A DNA stretch of 52,450 nt from Salinivirgaceae bacterium (GTDB taxonomy: Bacteria > Bacteroidota > Bacteroidia > Bacteroidales > SZUA-534): positions 1 to 52,450 of the forward strand of contig JAEINW010000014.1 in NCBI GenBank assembly GCA_016342715.1, read 5' to 3'. The number at the start of each line of letters is the position of its first letter. Position 1 is the first letter of the stretch. The notes beneath the pieces were generated by a model. The model was not told the origin of the DNA, did no database searches, and saw only the letters and a list, made by a program, of their open reading frames with translations. Below are positions 17,546-27,899 of this stretch, one piece after another. The position numbers and the translations under genes are program-made.

Positions 17546-18254
17546 TTATTTAGTTCTATTTATTGTCGTTTTAACAGCTGGGTGTAAAGTAACTGATGAA
17601 CTGGGTACGGTTAAGGCTGATAAAAATTTATTAGCTAAAGCTGAGTTTATTCAATTGCGAACACCTATAGAATTTAGTTTTAAAGGAAAAATTGATTTAA
17701 GTAATAAAGCAAATAGAATAGGTGGTAAGGTAAAAATTATTAACAATAGCGAGGTTCATATACAATTAATTTCTAAAACTATTGGAATTGAAATATTAAA
17801 AGTACATCTTTTTGGCGATTCAATTATTTATCTAAATAAGATAGATAAAAAGTATTTTATTGGTGATTTGGCGACATTTTTAGGTAGCGATGTTTTAACT
17901 ACAGCCGATATAATTAAATTATTGACCGGTAGATATGTAAGCTTAATTGATAAACCTGTGATTACTTATAGTGTAAACACCTTTCATTTTTCATCAAAGA
18001 ATGGTTTATATAATCAGGAATTAATGTTAAATAAATCAAATCTTTTGTCACATAATTCTATCGTTTATGGAAATATTAAATTGAATACGAATTATGGTAA
18101 TTATGTTAAATATAACGTTCCGGGTAGTTTAGTTATGTTATTTCAAATAAATGATCTCATTATATCAGGAAATTTCGATATTTTTGCCATTCAAAAACTT
18201 GAGGATAAAAATGTAAATATTAGTATTCCAAAAGGTTATACAATTTTTAAATGA
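17511..18254 (+). CDS. DUF4292-family lipoprotein
   Basis: A 247-residue lipoprotein: basic start, hydrophobic core and LTAGC lipobox (C25). The body is beta-rich with EFSFKGKIDLSNKANRIGGKVKI and KLNTNYGNYVKYN segments, resembling the LolA/LppX-like fold expected for DUF4292. The family's function is not established. It is conserved in Bacteroidota between a TPR lipoprotein and an EnvC-like gene, exactly as here, which suggests a part in cell-envelope maintenance. It overlaps both neighbours (35 bp upstream, 4 bp downstream). Confidence 0.8.
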   Translation: MKKLNKRNILNSYLVLFIVVLTAGCKVTDELGTVKADKNLLAKAEFIQLRTPIEFSFKGKIDLSNKANRIGGKVKIINNSEVHIQLISKTIGIEILKVHLFGDSIIYLNKIDKKYFIGDLATFLGSDVLTTADIIKLLTGRYVSLIDKPVITYSVNTFHFSSKNGLYNQELMLNKSNLLSHNSIVYGNIKLNTNYGNYVKYNVPGSLVMLFQINDLIISGNFDIFAIQKLEDKNVNISIPKGYTIFK

Positions 18255-19462
18255 GATATTTAGTTTTATTTTATGCAATTTTTTTCGGACTTACATTGTT
18301 TGGTCAATCTAAACAAGACCTTGAAAATCAGCGTAAAAGAGCAGCACAAGAAATAGATTTTACCAATAAATTAATTGATGAAACCATAAAAACAAAAAAG
18401 GATTCATATAATAAGTTGTTACTAATTAAAAGTAAAATAAAGCAACGACAGGGCTTGGTTAAAACTATTGAGAAAGAAATAGATTACTTAAATGATAATA
18501 TTGAAGTACATCAAGAGATTATTATTGGTTTGGAGAATGATCTTGTACTTTTAAAAAAGGAGTATGAAAAAATTATTTATTACTCCTTTTTAAGTAACGA
18601 TAAATATAATAATTTGATGTTTATTATTGCTTCAGAGTCTATTAATGAAGCTTATAGACGCTTAAAATATTATCAGCAGTATACAAAGTTTAGAAAAGAA
18701 CAGGCAAAAAAGATTATTTTAACCAGAGAAACCATTGAGGAAAGTATTGTTGAGTTGGAAATTCTGAAAGCTGATAAAAAAGATAGATTACTGGATAAAA
18801 AAATTGAGAATAATATATTGGTGTCGGAAAAAGATGAAAAGAATAAACAAGTAAATTATTTGGCAGGGAAGGAAAGGGAATTAAAGATTACTCTTCAAAA
18901 GCAATACGATTTATCAAATAGATTAAAGAAAGAAATTGAAAGAATTATTGAAGAAGAGGCCAGAAAAGCAGCTGAACGATTAAAAAAATCGGGCGGTGAT
19001 TTTTTCCAGTTAACGCCTGAAGAACAATTAATAGCAGATATTTTTGGAAAAAATAAAAGTAGACTTCCTTGGCCAACCCAACGTGGTGTTGTTACTGGTG
19101 AATTTGGAGAACATGCTCATCCTGTTATTAAGGGAGTTATGATTAGAAATGATGGTATTGACATTGCTACTAACGAAGGTGCAATTGTACGAAGCATTTA
19201 TGAAGGAACAGTAAGTCGTATTTTTGCCATTGCAGGAGCGAATAAAACAATTATTATTAGACATGGTAATTACTTAACAGTATATTCTAATTTAAAGGAT
19301 GTAACGGTTAAACAAGGCGACAAAGTGAGTATAAAAGAAACTATAGGAGTGGTTTTTACCGAAAAAGAGAACGAACATAAATCGGTGTTGCAATTCCAGA
19401 TATGGAAGGAGAACGAGAAACTAAATCCAGAAGATTGGTTGGCAAAGAATAAGAATGGATAA
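18251..19462 (+). CDS. EnvC-like murein hydrolase activator (degenerate M23 domain)
   Basis: The 403-residue protein has a signal peptide (YLVLFYAIFFGLTLFGQ), a long coiled coil (about residues 20-250) and a LytM/M23 domain at the C-terminus (about 275-400). Active M23 peptidases need His in H-x-(G)-x-D and HxH motifs. Here the first is NDGIDI with Asn in the His position, and the second reads VLQFQIW with Gln at both His positions. It is therefore probably a non-catalytic EnvC-type activator of amidases at division, not a hydrolase. It overlaps the neighbours by 4 and 8 bp, so the three genes are tightly coupled. Confidence 0.88.
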   Translation: MRYLVLFYAIFFGLTLFGQSKQDLENQRKRAAQEIDFTNKLIDETIKTKKDSYNKLLLIKSKIKQRQGLVKTIEKEIDYLNDNIEVHQEIIIGLENDLVLLKKEYEKIIYYSFLSNDKYNNLMFIIASESINEAYRRLKYYQQYTKFRKEQAKKIILTRETIEESIVELEILKADKKDRLLDKKIENNILVSEKDEKNKQVNYLAGKERELKITLQKQYDLSNRLKKEIERIIEEEARKAAERLKKSGGDFFQLTPEEQLIADIFGKNKSRLPWPTQRGVVTGEFGEHAHPVIKGVMIRNDGIDIATNEGAIVRSIYEGTVSRIFAIAGANKTIIIRHGNYLTVYSNLKDVTVKQGDKVSIKETIGVVFTEKENEHKSVLQFQIWKENEKLNPEDWLAKNKNG

Positions 19463-22400
19463 AATATTAGAAAATTTTCAACAAAAGATAAATACATTTA
19501 TTAATAAGTACTATAAAAATAGTTTTATTAAGGGTATTATTCTTACAGTAACTTTATTTGCAGGTATTACTTTAGTAATATCAGTATTAGAGTATATTGC
19601 ATGGTTTCCAACTAATATTAGGTTTATTTTGTTTCTTTTTACCATTTTATCTTTTATATTAATTTTTGCTTACTTTTTGGCTTTTCCTATTTTTCGTATG
19701 CTTGGTGTATTTAATCGATTAACCGATTTTGAAGCTGCTAAAATTATACAAAAAAATATTGAAGGAATTGATGACACCATTCTAAATATTTTGGAACTCA
19801 ATAGATCAAGTGAATACGATCATGAACTAGTTACTGCCAGCATTGTTCAAAAGATTAATGACTTGGAGCATTTTAATTTTTCGACGGCTGTTGATTTTTC
19901 AAAAAAAAAGAAGTTTATAAAATATTTTGTTGCGATAGTAATACTTTCACTACTATGTGGGATAGTTCAACCTAAAATATTTACTTATGGTAGTGCTAGG
20001 TTAATAAATTATAATGTTGAATATATTAAGGAAATAGGGTTTAATATTGACATTAGAAATGATTCGTTAAATGTAGAACGGGGTAAGGACTATTTATTGA
20101 ATATTAATATAACGGGCGATAAAATACCGAGTGAATTATATATTAAAATAGCTAGCAATAGTTATATCACACGAAAAATTAATAACAGAAGATTTACTTA
20201 TTTATTTAAAAATGTAAATCAAAATTTTTTATTCAAAATTGGCAGCGATAATTTTATATCTCAAAATTATGAGTTAAACGTTTTGGTTCCTCCTGTTATA
20301 AAAAGCTTTATTGTTTTTGCTGATTATCCCGATTACACTACCTTAAATAATGAAGAATTTGTAAATGAATCTAATTTAAAAGTTCCTATCGGAACTATTT
20401 GTCGTTGGTCACTTGAGGGGATGGATGTCGATTCTTTATTTTTGTGTAAGGATAGCACAAAATTTATATTTAGCAGGGATAATAATTTGTTTGAATATGA
20501 AACTAAGTGTATAAATTCTTTTAGTTATTCTCTTTTAGCAAATAATAAAGAATTAAAAAAAGAATACTTTGCTAATAGTAAAATTATAATTTCTCCCGAT
20601 CTGTTTCCAAGTATCGATGTATCTTTTATTCAAGATCAAGGTGATTTCAATATTTTTTATTTTAAAGGAATCATTAGTGATGATTATGGTTTTTCAAGTT
20701 TGGTTTTCAAAAGCAACACAAATAAATTAAATATCCCGATTAATTATAATATTAACACACAAGAATTCTTTTTTGTGTATGATTTTGGCAGTGAAAACAT
20801 TAAAGAATTTGAGTATTATTTTGAAGTTTTTGATAATGATAATGTAAATGGTTTTAAAAGCACTAAATCAGAAATATTTAAATATGTGTTGCCTACTAAA
20901 AATGAACTGTTGAATTATGAGAAGGAAAAAAATGATGAGATACTTAAATTCATGGAAAAATCATTTTTAAAGACTCAAGAAATTAAAAAAGATATTGAAA
21001 ACCTAAAAACGAAATTGCTTACTGAAAAATTGACTAATTGGGAAAAAAATAAAATCATTGAGGATATTCAGCAAAAGCATAAATCACTTTCTGAAATATT
21101 AAGTGAACTAGCTGATAAAAATAATCAAAAAGATAAGTTTTTAAATTCATACGATAATGTTTCTGAAGAACTAATAAAGAAGCAAAAGCAAATTCAAGAT
21201 ATTTTAGAAATTGTGATGGATGATCAATTACGAGATTTATTAAAACAACTTAATGAACTTAAAAATAATTTGACTGAAAATGAGTTAAATGAATTATCTG
21301 AGAAGCTTGATTTAAAATACGATAATCTATCAAAGGAATTGGATAGGAATTTGGAATTATTACAAAAATTGAAAATTGAAAAGGATATAGAAAACATAGC
21401 AAGTAAAATACTTGACATTTCAAAAGATCAAGAAAAATTAAGTAATGCAATAATTGATAGTGCAGCGTATGAACTTAATAAGGATAATTTAGAGGAGATT
21501 GAGGATTTACAAAAAAAATACGATGCTGATTTTGAATTAAACAAAGCATTAGAGAAGCCACTTAACCTTAATGATTTAGAAGAAGATTTCGAAAATTTAG
21601 AGAATGGAATAGAGGAGAGCAATGATTTAGAGAATAATAATAGTAAGGAATCACATGATGATAATAGCAAAAAGGCAAAAAAATTAGCTGATAAAATGAT
21701 GCAAATGATGCAATCGAATCAGGAAAAGGAAAATAGTGAAAATGCGGAAAGTTTAAGGCAAATACTTGAAAATCTATTTTATTTTTCTTTTAATGAAGAA
21801 TTAATTGTTGAAGAGTTTGCAACAATTTCAAATATAAATCCAAAATATTTGGAATTAATTAGGGAACAAAAATCAATTGCCGATAATTATTCAATTATTA
21901 AAGATTCACTTTATGCTTTAAGCCGACGTACTCCTTTGCTTGGAAATCATATAAACGAAAAGGTGTTTTATATTGAGGCTAAATTGTTTGAGATTAATGA
22001 AAAACTTGAACAAGGCAATAATGGAAGTGTTCGTAATATGCTTCGATATTCAATTGAATACTCGAATGATTTAATATTATTGCTCACAGAATCTTTGCAA
22101 AACATGGATTCTATGGAAGGTGGAGGTGGAGGAAGCTCATCAAATAAGAAGAAAAAACCAAAGAAAGGAAAACCTTCAATGTCTGAATTGCGTAGTACTC
22201 AACAAGGTCTGAAGGAAGATTTACAAAACATGATAAATCAGATGAAAAATGGTGGGAAGCAACCTAGTACATCTCAAATGGGAAAAATGCTTGCAAAACA
22301 GGAAATGTTTCAGCAGTTATTAAATGATTTTAATCAAAAGAATGGTACTGGGAATGAAGCCTCAAAAATATTAGAAGAAATAAATAGATTATTAGAACAA

Positions 22401-22700
22401 AACAAAAGAGATTTGATCAATTTTAATATAAATAGAAACACTTTAAATAGACAAAATCAAATTACTACGAGATTACTTGAAGCAGAAAATGCTGAAAAGG
22501 AAAGGGATAAGGATGACAAAAGAAAGTCTAATGAAGCCCTTGAATATCAAAATAGTAATCCGAAAAAGTTATTTGAAGATAATGATCAAAATAGTAATTT
22601 TAATGATATATTAAATAAAAGTAACATACATTTGATGTATTTTTACAAAATCAAATATCAGGAATATATTAATAACGTAAAATCTTTACCTGATGAATAA
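19455..22700 (+). CDS. DUF4175-family membrane protein
   Basis: The 1081-residue protein has two membrane segments near the N-terminus (about 25-48 and 58-80) and a third at about 155-172, then an extracytoplasmic beta-rich region (about 200-490) and a very long charged coiled-coil stretch (about 490-1060) rich in Glu, Lys, Asn and Leu, with a Gly/Ser/Lys linker (GGGGGSSSNKKKKPKKGKPS). This matches DUF4175, a large envelope protein conserved in Bacteroidota whose function is unknown. It overlaps the EnvC-like gene by 8 bp and the following ATPase gene by 8 bp. Confidence 0.85.
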   Translation: MDKILENFQQKINTFINKYYKNSFIKGIILTVTLFAGITLVISVLEYIAWFPTNIRFILFLFTILSFILIFAYFLAFPIFRMLGVFNRLTDFEAAKIIQKNIEGIDDTILNILELNRSSEYDHELVTASIVQKINDLEHFNFSTAVDFSKKKKFIKYFVAIVILSLLCGIVQPKIFTYGSARLINYNVEYIKEIGFNIDIRNDSLNVERGKDYLLNINITGDKIPSELYIKIASNSYITRKINNRRFTYLFKNVNQNFLFKIGSDNFISQNYELNVLVPPVIKSFIVFADYPDYTTLNNEEFVNESNLKVPIGTICRWSLEGMDVDSLFLCKDSTKFIFSRDNNLFEYETKCINSFSYSLLANNKELKKEYFANSKIIISPDLFPSIDVSFIQDQGDFNIFYFKGIISDDYGFSSLVFKSNTNKLNIPINYNINTQEFFFVYDFGSENIKEFEYYFEVFDNDNVNGFKSTKSEIFKYVLPTKNELLNYEKEKNDEILKFMEKSFLKTQEIKKDIENLKTKLLTEKLTNWEKNKIIEDIQQKHKSLSEILSELADKNNQKDKFLNSYDNVSEELIKKQKQIQDILEIVMDDQLRDLLKQLNELKNNLTENELNELSEKLDLKYDNLSKELDRNLELLQKLKIEKDIENIASKILDISKDQEKLSNAIIDSAAYELNKDNLEEIEDLQKKYDADFELNKALEKPLNLNDLEEDFENLENGIEESNDLENNNSKESHDDNSKKAKKLADKMMQMMQSNQEKENSENAESLRQILENLFYFSFNEELIVEEFATISNINPKYLELIREQKSIADNYSIIKDSLYALSRRTPLLGNHINEKVFYIEAKLFEINEKLEQGNNGSVRNMLRYSIEYSNDLILLLTESLQNMDSMEGGGGGSSSNKKKKPKKGKPSMSELRSTQQGLKEDLQNMINQMKNGGKQPSTSQMGKMLAKQEMFQQLLNDFNQKNGTGNEASKILEEINRLLEQNKRDLINFNINRNTLNRQNQITTRLLEAENAEKERDKDDKRKSNEALEYQNSNPKKLFEDNDQNSNFNDILNKSNIHLMYFYKIKYQEYINNVKSLPDE

Positions 22701-23088
22701 AGAAATTAGGATTCCATCTAGAATTGAAAACATTAGCATGATAGAAAATTTAATAGATGAAGTTTCTATTGAATTAGGTTTAGTTGCTGATTTATACGGT
22801 AATGTTTTGATTGCTGTTATTGAAGCAGTCACTAATGCCATTGTGCATGGAAATAAATTACAAGAAGATAAATTTGTAAGTATTTGGTTAAAAAGTGAAA
22901 ATACAAATTTAGAAGTAAAAATTCAGGATGAAGGTAATGGTTTTGAATTTGATAATGTTCCTGATCCAACGAAACCTGATAATGTTGAAAAACCCGATGG
23001 TAGAGGTGTTTTTTTAATGAAGCATTTAGCTGATGGTATTTCATTCGATAAAGGAGGATCAATTGTTGTATTAAAATTTAGTATTTAA
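22693..23088 (+). CDS. RsbW-like anti-sigma/serine-kinase ATPase
   Basis: A 131-residue GHKL-type ATPase domain protein (HATPase_c_2). The N box is AVIEAVTNAIVHGNK, the G1 box is DEGNGFEF, and the G2-type loop is KPDGRGVFLMKHLAD. These small single-domain proteins resemble RsbW/SpoIIAB anti-sigma kinases that phosphorylate an anti-anti-sigma partner; none is encoded nearby. The gene overlaps the DUF4175 gene by 8 bp and is followed 2 bp later by ybeY. Confidence 0.9.
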   Translation: MNKEIRIPSRIENISMIENLIDEVSIELGLVADLYGNVLIAVIEAVTNAIVHGNKLQEDKFVSIWLKSENTNLEVKIQDEGNGFEFDNVPDPTKPDNVEKPDGRGVFLMKHLADGISFDKGGSIVVLKFSI

Positions 23089-23090
23089 TA

Positions 23091-23501
23091 GTGATAGAAT
23101 TTTTTAGTGAGGAAGTTTCAGTTGAAAAGTTAAATATTAAAAAGACTGAAACATGGATAAATAAATGTGTAGAGGAAGAAAATAAATTATTAGGTGATAT
23201 TTCAGTTATTTTTTGCAATGATGAATATTTGTTACAAATAAACAAAGAATATTTAGCCCACCATTTTTACACCGATATCATAACATTTGATTATTCACAA
23301 GATGTGATTCTTTCTGGTGATTTATTTATTAGTGTTGATAGAGTATTAGAAAACTCGAAGGAATTTAACGTGTCATTTGATAATGAATTAAAAAGAGTTA
23401 TAATACATGGTATTCTTCACCTAATTGGGTATGGAGATAAAACAGATGAAGAGAGCAAAATAATGAGAATGTTAGAAAATAAATATTTAAAAATCTATTA
23501 A
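23091..23501 (+). CDS. ybeY: Endoribonuclease YbeY, rRNA maturation factor
   Basis: YbeY is a zinc-dependent RNase in 16S rRNA 3'-end maturation and ribosome quality control. The 136-residue protein has the conserved core ([16 protein letters not shown]) and the [16 protein letters not shown] motif, in which the first two zinc-ligand His are present while the third His of the proteobacterial HGxLHLxGYDH motif is replaced by GDKT, a change common in Bacteroidota. GTG at 23091 is the start. mnmG begins 1 bp after its stop codon. Confidence 0.93.
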   Translation: MIEFFSEEVSVEKLNIKKTETWINKCVEEENKLLGDISVIFCNDEYLLQINKEYLAHHFYTDIITFDYSQDVILSGDLFISVDRVLENSKEFNVSFDNELKRVIIHGILHLIGYGDKTDEESKIMRMLENKYLKIY

Positions 23502-23502
23502 G

Positions 23503-25377
23503 GTGTTACAAGAATATGATGTAATTGTTGTTGGTGCAGGTCATGCTGGTAGCGAAGCTGCGGCTGCGGCTGCTAATTTAGGTTCCAAGACACTGTTGAT
23601 AACAATGGATATGAATAAAATTGCTCAAATGTCTTGTAATCCTGCTATTGGAGGAATTGCAAAAGGGCAAATTGTTCGCGAAATTGATGCCTTAGGTGGA
23701 TATACTGGTTTGGTTGCGGATAAGTCTACTATTCAGTTCAGGATGTTAAATAGGTCTAAGGGTCCTGCAATGTGGAGCCCAAGAGCTCAATGTGATAGAA
23801 TGATATTTTCATTGGAATGGAGAAAATATTTAGAAGGAATAGAGAAATTAGATTTTTTCCAAGATAAAGTTGTGTCTTTAATTCTAAATGAGAATGTTGC
23901 TTGTGGTGTTGTTACGCAAATGGGGTTTAGGTTTAAATCAAAGAGTGTTATTTTAACAAATGGTACGTTTTTAAATGGTTTAATGCACATTGGTTCTACT
24001 AAATTAATTGGTGGCAGAATGGCTGAACCGGCTTCGTCTGGATTGACCGAACAGCTTGTAAAGTTTGGGTTTAGTACTGGAAGAATGAAGACAGGTACTC
24101 CTGCAAGACTTGATGGACGGTCTATTAATTTTTCAAAGCTTATTGAGCAAAAGGGAGATGAAGACCCAGAGTGTTTTTCTTATTTGAACAATGAAAAGAA
24201 ATTACAAAAACAACGATCTTGTTATATTTGTCATACGAATAAAGATGTTCACAATATTTTAAAAACGGGTTTCGAAGAATCACCTTTATTTAATGGAACA
24301 ATTCAGAGTATTGGTCCTCGATATTGCCCAAGCATTGAAGATAAAGTAGTAACTTTTTCTTCAAAAGATAGCCATCAATTGTTTCTGGAGCCGGAAGGTT
24401 TCGACACAGAAGAGTATTATTTAAATGGCTTTTCATCGTCTTTACCATGGGAAATACAATTAAGGGGGCTTAAATTAATACCTGGACTTGAAGAAGTAAA
24501 AATATTTCGTCCGGGTTATGCAATTGAATATGATTATTTTGATCCAACACAGCTAAAGCACAATTTAGAAACTAAGTTAATAGCAAATTTATTTTTTGCC
24601 GGGCAGATAAACGGAACAACTGGTTACGAAGAAGCAGCCGCACAGGGACTTATTTCGGGAATAAACGCACATTTGAAAATTTCAAATAAAGAACCGTTTG
24701 TGTTAAATAGAGATGAGGCATATATTGGTGTATTAATAGATGATCTTGTTACAAAAGGAGTGGACGAACCATACCGAATGTTTACGAGTCGAGCAGAGTA
24801 TCGTATTTTATTAAGACAAGATAATGCAGATCTCAGATTATCGGAAAGAGGAAAATATTTAGGCTTGGTTAATGAAGATAGATACAGTAAATATTTATAT
24901 AAAAAAAGATCAATTGAAGAGCTAATTACGTTTTTTAAAGAAACAAGTATTAAACCCGAAGACATTAATGATTTTTTAATTTCGATAAAAAACTCGACAC
25001 TTAAGCAATCAATAAAATTGATCAATTTGATTAGCCGACCCGATATTTCTATTTTGGATTTAGTGGATAGATTTAGTAAACTAAAAGAGTTCACAACAAA
25101 GATCGAGTCTCAAAAGAAAGAGATTCTAGAGAGTGCTGAAATTAGTATGAAATACAGAGGTTATTTGGTAAGGGAAAAACAAATTGCAAACAAATTAAAA
25201 AAGCTTGAAAACTTGTCCATTCCCAGTGAAATCGATTATAGCAAATACCAGTCAATATCTACAGAGGGAAGGCAAAAGCTAAATAAGATTAAACCAATAA
25301 CAATCGGTCAGGCTTCAAGAATTTCAGGAATTAGCCCATCAGATATTAATGTATTATTGGTGAGTTTTGGGCGATAA
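23503..25377 (+). CDS. mnmG: tRNA uridine-5-carboxymethylaminomethyl modification enzyme MnmG
   Basis: MnmG (GidA), with MnmE, installs carboxymethylaminomethyl groups on wobble U34 of certain tRNAs. The 624-residue flavoprotein has the FAD dinucleotide-binding motif [19 protein letters not shown] at residues 8-26, [34 protein letters not shown] and the [20 protein letters not shown] segment, plus the C-terminal MnmE-binding domain ([14 protein letters not shown]). The GTG start follows the ybeY stop directly. A parS-like inverted pair lies 2 bp beyond its stop codon. Confidence 0.97.
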   Translation: MLQEYDVIVVGAGHAGSEAAAAAANLGSKTLLITMDMNKIAQMSCNPAIGGIAKGQIVREIDALGGYTGLVADKSTIQFRMLNRSKGPAMWSPRAQCDRMIFSLEWRKYLEGIEKLDFFQDKVVSLILNENVACGVVTQMGFRFKSKSVILTNGTFLNGLMHIGSTKLIGGRMAEPASSGLTEQLVKFGFSTGRMKTGTPARLDGRSINFSKLIEQKGDEDPECFSYLNNEKKLQKQRSCYICHTNKDVHNILKTGFEESPLFNGTIQSIGPRYCPSIEDKVVTFSSKDSHQLFLEPEGFDTEEYYLNGFSSSLPWEIQLRGLKLIPGLEEVKIFRPGYAIEYDYFDPTQLKHNLETKLIANLFFAGQINGTTGYEEAAAQGLISGINAHLKISNKEPFVLNRDEAYIGVLIDDLVTKGVDEPYRMFTSRAEYRILLRQDNADLRLSERGKYLGLVNEDRYSKYLYKKRSIEELITFFKETSIKPEDINDFLISIKNSTLKQSIKLINLISRPDISILDLVDRFSKLKEFTTKIESQKKEILESAEISMKYRGYLVREKQIANKLKKLENLSIPSEIDYSKYQSISTEGRQKLNKIKPITIGQASRISGISPSDINVLLVSFGR

Positions 25378-25378
25378 T

Positions 25379-25440
25379 AGTTCCACGTGAAACAAATATT
25401 TTACACTAAACACAAATTGTTTCACGTGGAACTGTTTTTC
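25379..25440. promoter_or_regulatory. Inverted pair of parS-like centromere sites, also terminator-like
   Basis: AGTTCCACGTGAAACA (25379-25394) and its exact reverse complement TGTTTCACGTGGAACT (25418-25433) flank 23 bp. Each matches the bacterial parS consensus TGTTTCACGTGAAACA at 14 of 16 positions. ParB would bind here to load condensin and segregate the origin region. As RNA the pair could fold into a 16-bp stem followed by GTTTTTC, so it may also end mnmG transcription. Confidence 0.75.
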
Positions 25441-25558
25441 ACAGAACCTTAGCGTCAATTGTTTGTTTAGTTAGATGTATTTGTGTAAATGGTAGAAATT
25501 AATAAGAGATAGAATAAAGTAAATTACAAAGCAGCGTTTAGCAAGCTTTTTATTAAAA

Positions 25559-27361
25559 ATGAATATGTTAAAAATACGAAACATTGCAATTATTGCCCAT
25601 GTGGATCATGGAAAAACAACTTTGGTTGATAAAATACTTATGCAAACAAAGTTGTTTAAGGATCATGAAACTCCAGGAGATTTAATTCTGGATAGCAACG
25701 ATCTTGAGCGAGAGAGGGGAATAACCATTTTATCCAAGAACGTCTCGGTAATTTATAAGGATATTAAAATTAATATTATAGATACTCCTGGCCATTCTGA
25801 TTTTGGTGGTGAAGTTGAGAGGGTGCTTAATATGGCAGATGGTGTGCTGCTTTTGGTCGATGCTTTTGAAGGGCCAATGCCTCAAACAAGATTTGTTTTA
25901 CAAAAAGCCATACAGTTGGGATTAAAGCCAATTGTTGTAATTAATAAAGTTGACAAACCAAACTGTAGACCAGAGGAGGTTCAAGAAGAGGTTTTTGAGC
26001 TAATGTTTAGTTTAGATGCAACCGAAGATCAGTTAGATTTTCAGACAGTTTACGGTTCATCAAAGGAGGGTTGGATGGCAGATGATTTTAAAAAACCATC
26101 GAAAGATATTATTCCCTTACTTGATAAAATTATTGAAATTATTCCTGAACCAAAAGTTGTAAAGGGAACCTTGCAAATGCTAATTACATCTCTAGATTAT
26201 TCAGCTTATGTAGGAAGAATAGCCGTTGGAAGAATTAATAGAGGTGAAATTAAGGTTGGACAGCAAATTAGCTTATGTAAACGAGATGGAAAAGTAATTC
26301 GTTCAAAAATAAAAGAACTGTACGTTTTTGTGGGGATGGGAAAAGTAAAAGCTGATGTTGTTTATGCAGGAGACATTTGTGCATTAGTTGGTGTTGATGG
26401 TTTTGAAATTGGTGATACGGTTGCTGATCTCGAAAATCCAGAAGCATTAGATCCTATAGCTATTGATGAACCAACAATGAGTATGTTGTTCACTATTAAT
26501 AATTCACCTTTTTTCGGAAGGGATGGAAAATTCGTAACTTCAAGACACTTAAAAGAACGTTTAGAAAAAGAGCTGGAAAAGAATTTAGCTTTGAAGGTTT
26601 CGCCAGGAGAAACAGCTGACTCTTTTGTCGTTTATGGTCGTGGTATTCTTCATCTTTCTGTTTTAATTGAAACGATGAGAAGAGAAGGATATGAAATTCA
26701 AGTTGGACAGCCGCAAGTTTTAATAAAAGACATAGGTGGCGAAAAATGTGAACCTATTGAACAGCTTGCAATTGATTTGCCGGAAGAGTATTCTGGAAGG
26801 GCAATTGAAATGGTTACCCAAAAGAAGGGTGAATTGTTAAATATGGAGAGAAAGGGTGAGCGTATACATCTTGAGTTTAAAATTCCTTCAAGAGGTTTAA
26901 TCGGAATGTCAAATAATATGCTAACAGCTACTGCTGGTGAAGCGGTTATGAGTCATCGATTCATCGCATACGAACCATATAAAGGGCTAATAGAGGCAAG
27001 AGTTAATGGGTCGCTTATTGCAATGGAAGGTGGAACTTCTTTCGCCTATGCTTTGGGTAAGTTAACAGATAGAGGTAAGTTTTTTATCGGACCAACTGAA
27101 GAAGTGTATGAAGGAATGGTTGTTGGAGAAAACTCAAGAGCAAATGATTTAGTATTAAATGTAACTAAAACAAAGAAACAATCAAATGTCAGATCTTCTG
27201 GTACAGATGATAAAATAGTATTGGCTCCTCCAATTAGATTTTCTCTTGAAGAGGCATTGGAATACATTCAGAAGGATGAATATGTTGAAGTTACTCCAAA
27301 TGCAATTAGACTGCGAAAAATATATTTAAAAGAGTTTGAAAGAAAACGACTTAGTCATTAA
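25559..27361 (+). CDS. typA: Translational GTPase TypA/BipA
   Basis: A 600-residue ribosome-associated GTPase of the EF-G family, involved in ribosome assembly and stress or low-temperature growth. G1 is [13 protein letters not shown], switch II/G3 is [13 protein letters not shown]4 is NKVDK; domain II, an EF-G-like domain III ([16 protein letters not shown]) and the BipA C-terminal domain ([31 protein letters not shown]) follow. Length is typical. A second in-frame ATG lies two codons on (25565). It is separated from mnmG by 180 bp and ends at a strong bidirectional hairpin terminator. Confidence 0.97.
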   Translation: MNMLKIRNIAIIAHVDHGKTTLVDKILMQTKLFKDHETPGDLILDSNDLERERGITILSKNVSVIYKDIKINIIDTPGHSDFGGEVERVLNMADGVLLLVDAFEGPMPQTRFVLQKAIQLGLKPIVVINKVDKPNCRPEEVQEEVFELMFSLDATEDQLDFQTVYGSSKEGWMADDFKKPSKDIIPLLDKIIEIIPEPKVVKGTLQMLITSLDYSAYVGRIAVGRINRGEIKVGQQISLCKRDGKVIRSKIKELYVFVGMGKVKADVVYAGDICALVGVDGFEIGDTVADLENPEALDPIAIDEPTMSMLFTINNSPFFGRDGKFVTSRHLKERLEKELEKNLALKVSPGETADSFVVYGRGILHLSVLIETMRREGYEIQVGQPQVLIKDIGGEKCEPIEQLAIDLPEEYSGRAIEMVTQKKGELLNMERKGERIHLEFKIPSRGLIGMSNNMLTATAGEAVMSHRFIAYEPYKGLIEARVNGSLIAMEGGTSFAYALGKLTDRGKFFIGPTEEVYEGMVVGENSRANDLVLNVTKTKKQSNVRSSGTDDKIVLAPPIRFSLEEALEYIQKDEYVEVTPNAIRLRKIYLKEFERKRLSH

Positions 27362-27367
27362 TTGATA

Positions 27368-27406
27368 AAAAAAACCTTCATTAGTAATAATGAAGGTTTT
27401 TTTTTT
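27368..27406. terminator. Bidirectional intrinsic terminator between typA and the receiver gene
   Basis: AAACCTTCATTA (27372-27383) pairs with TAATGAAGGTTT (27388-27399) over a 4-nt loop, flanked by A runs on the left and a nine-base T run on the right. It lies between convergent genes and serves both. Confidence 0.85.
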
Positions 27407-27418
27407 ATATGAAAAATA

Positions 27419-27811
27419 TTATATTTTTTTATTAAGATAGTTGTCAATTTTTTCTAATAGCACTTTACCCATTATCGGTTTCGACAAGTAATCATCACAA
27501 CCCGCACTAAGTATTTTTTCTTTCTCACCAGCTAAAGCATAAGCTGTTTGTGCAATAATTGGTAATTCAGGACGAATTTTTTTTATCTCATGAGTTGCTT
27601 CATAACCATTCATTTCTGGCATTTTTATATCCATTAAAACAATGTCTATTAATGGGTTATTTTGAACAGCTTCTAAAGCTGATTTACCGGTTTCAGCCCA
27701 AATTAATTTTGCACTGGTTCTCTTAAGAAGAGCTTCAAGAAATAAATAATTTGTCCGTTCATCTTCGGCAATAAGAATTGTTTTTCCTGAAAAATCATAA
27801 TTGTTAAACAT
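27419..27811 (-). CDS. Single-domain response regulator
   Basis: A stand-alone receiver domain of about 130 residues (start taken at the ATG at 27811; an upstream ATG adds nine weak residues). Acidic pocket ILIAEDERTN, phosphoacceptor Asp in VLMDIKMPEMNG, the T/A switch in AQTAYA and the conserved Lys in YLSKPI are all present. There is no output domain, so it probably acts by protein contact or as a phosphorelay partner of a hybrid kinase encoded elsewhere. It is transcribed convergently with typA. Confidence 0.9.
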   Translation of the reverse strand: MFNNYDFSGKTILIAEDERTNYLFLEALLKRTSAKLIWAETGKSALEAVQNNPLIDIVLMDIKMPEMNGYEATHEIKKIRPELPIIAQTAYALAGEKEKILSAGCDDYLSKPIMGKVLLEKIDNYLNKKI

Positions 27812-27899
27812 AAATAAAAGCTTTAGCTGTATGAGCAAATTTAATGTTTTTTTTTAATGAACATAGCGTTTGCAAAAAGAATTAACGAAATACACTAAT

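Noticed and set aside
18251-19462. Active M23 endopeptidase
   Set aside because: The His ligands of both zinc motifs are replaced, which fits an EnvC-type activator.
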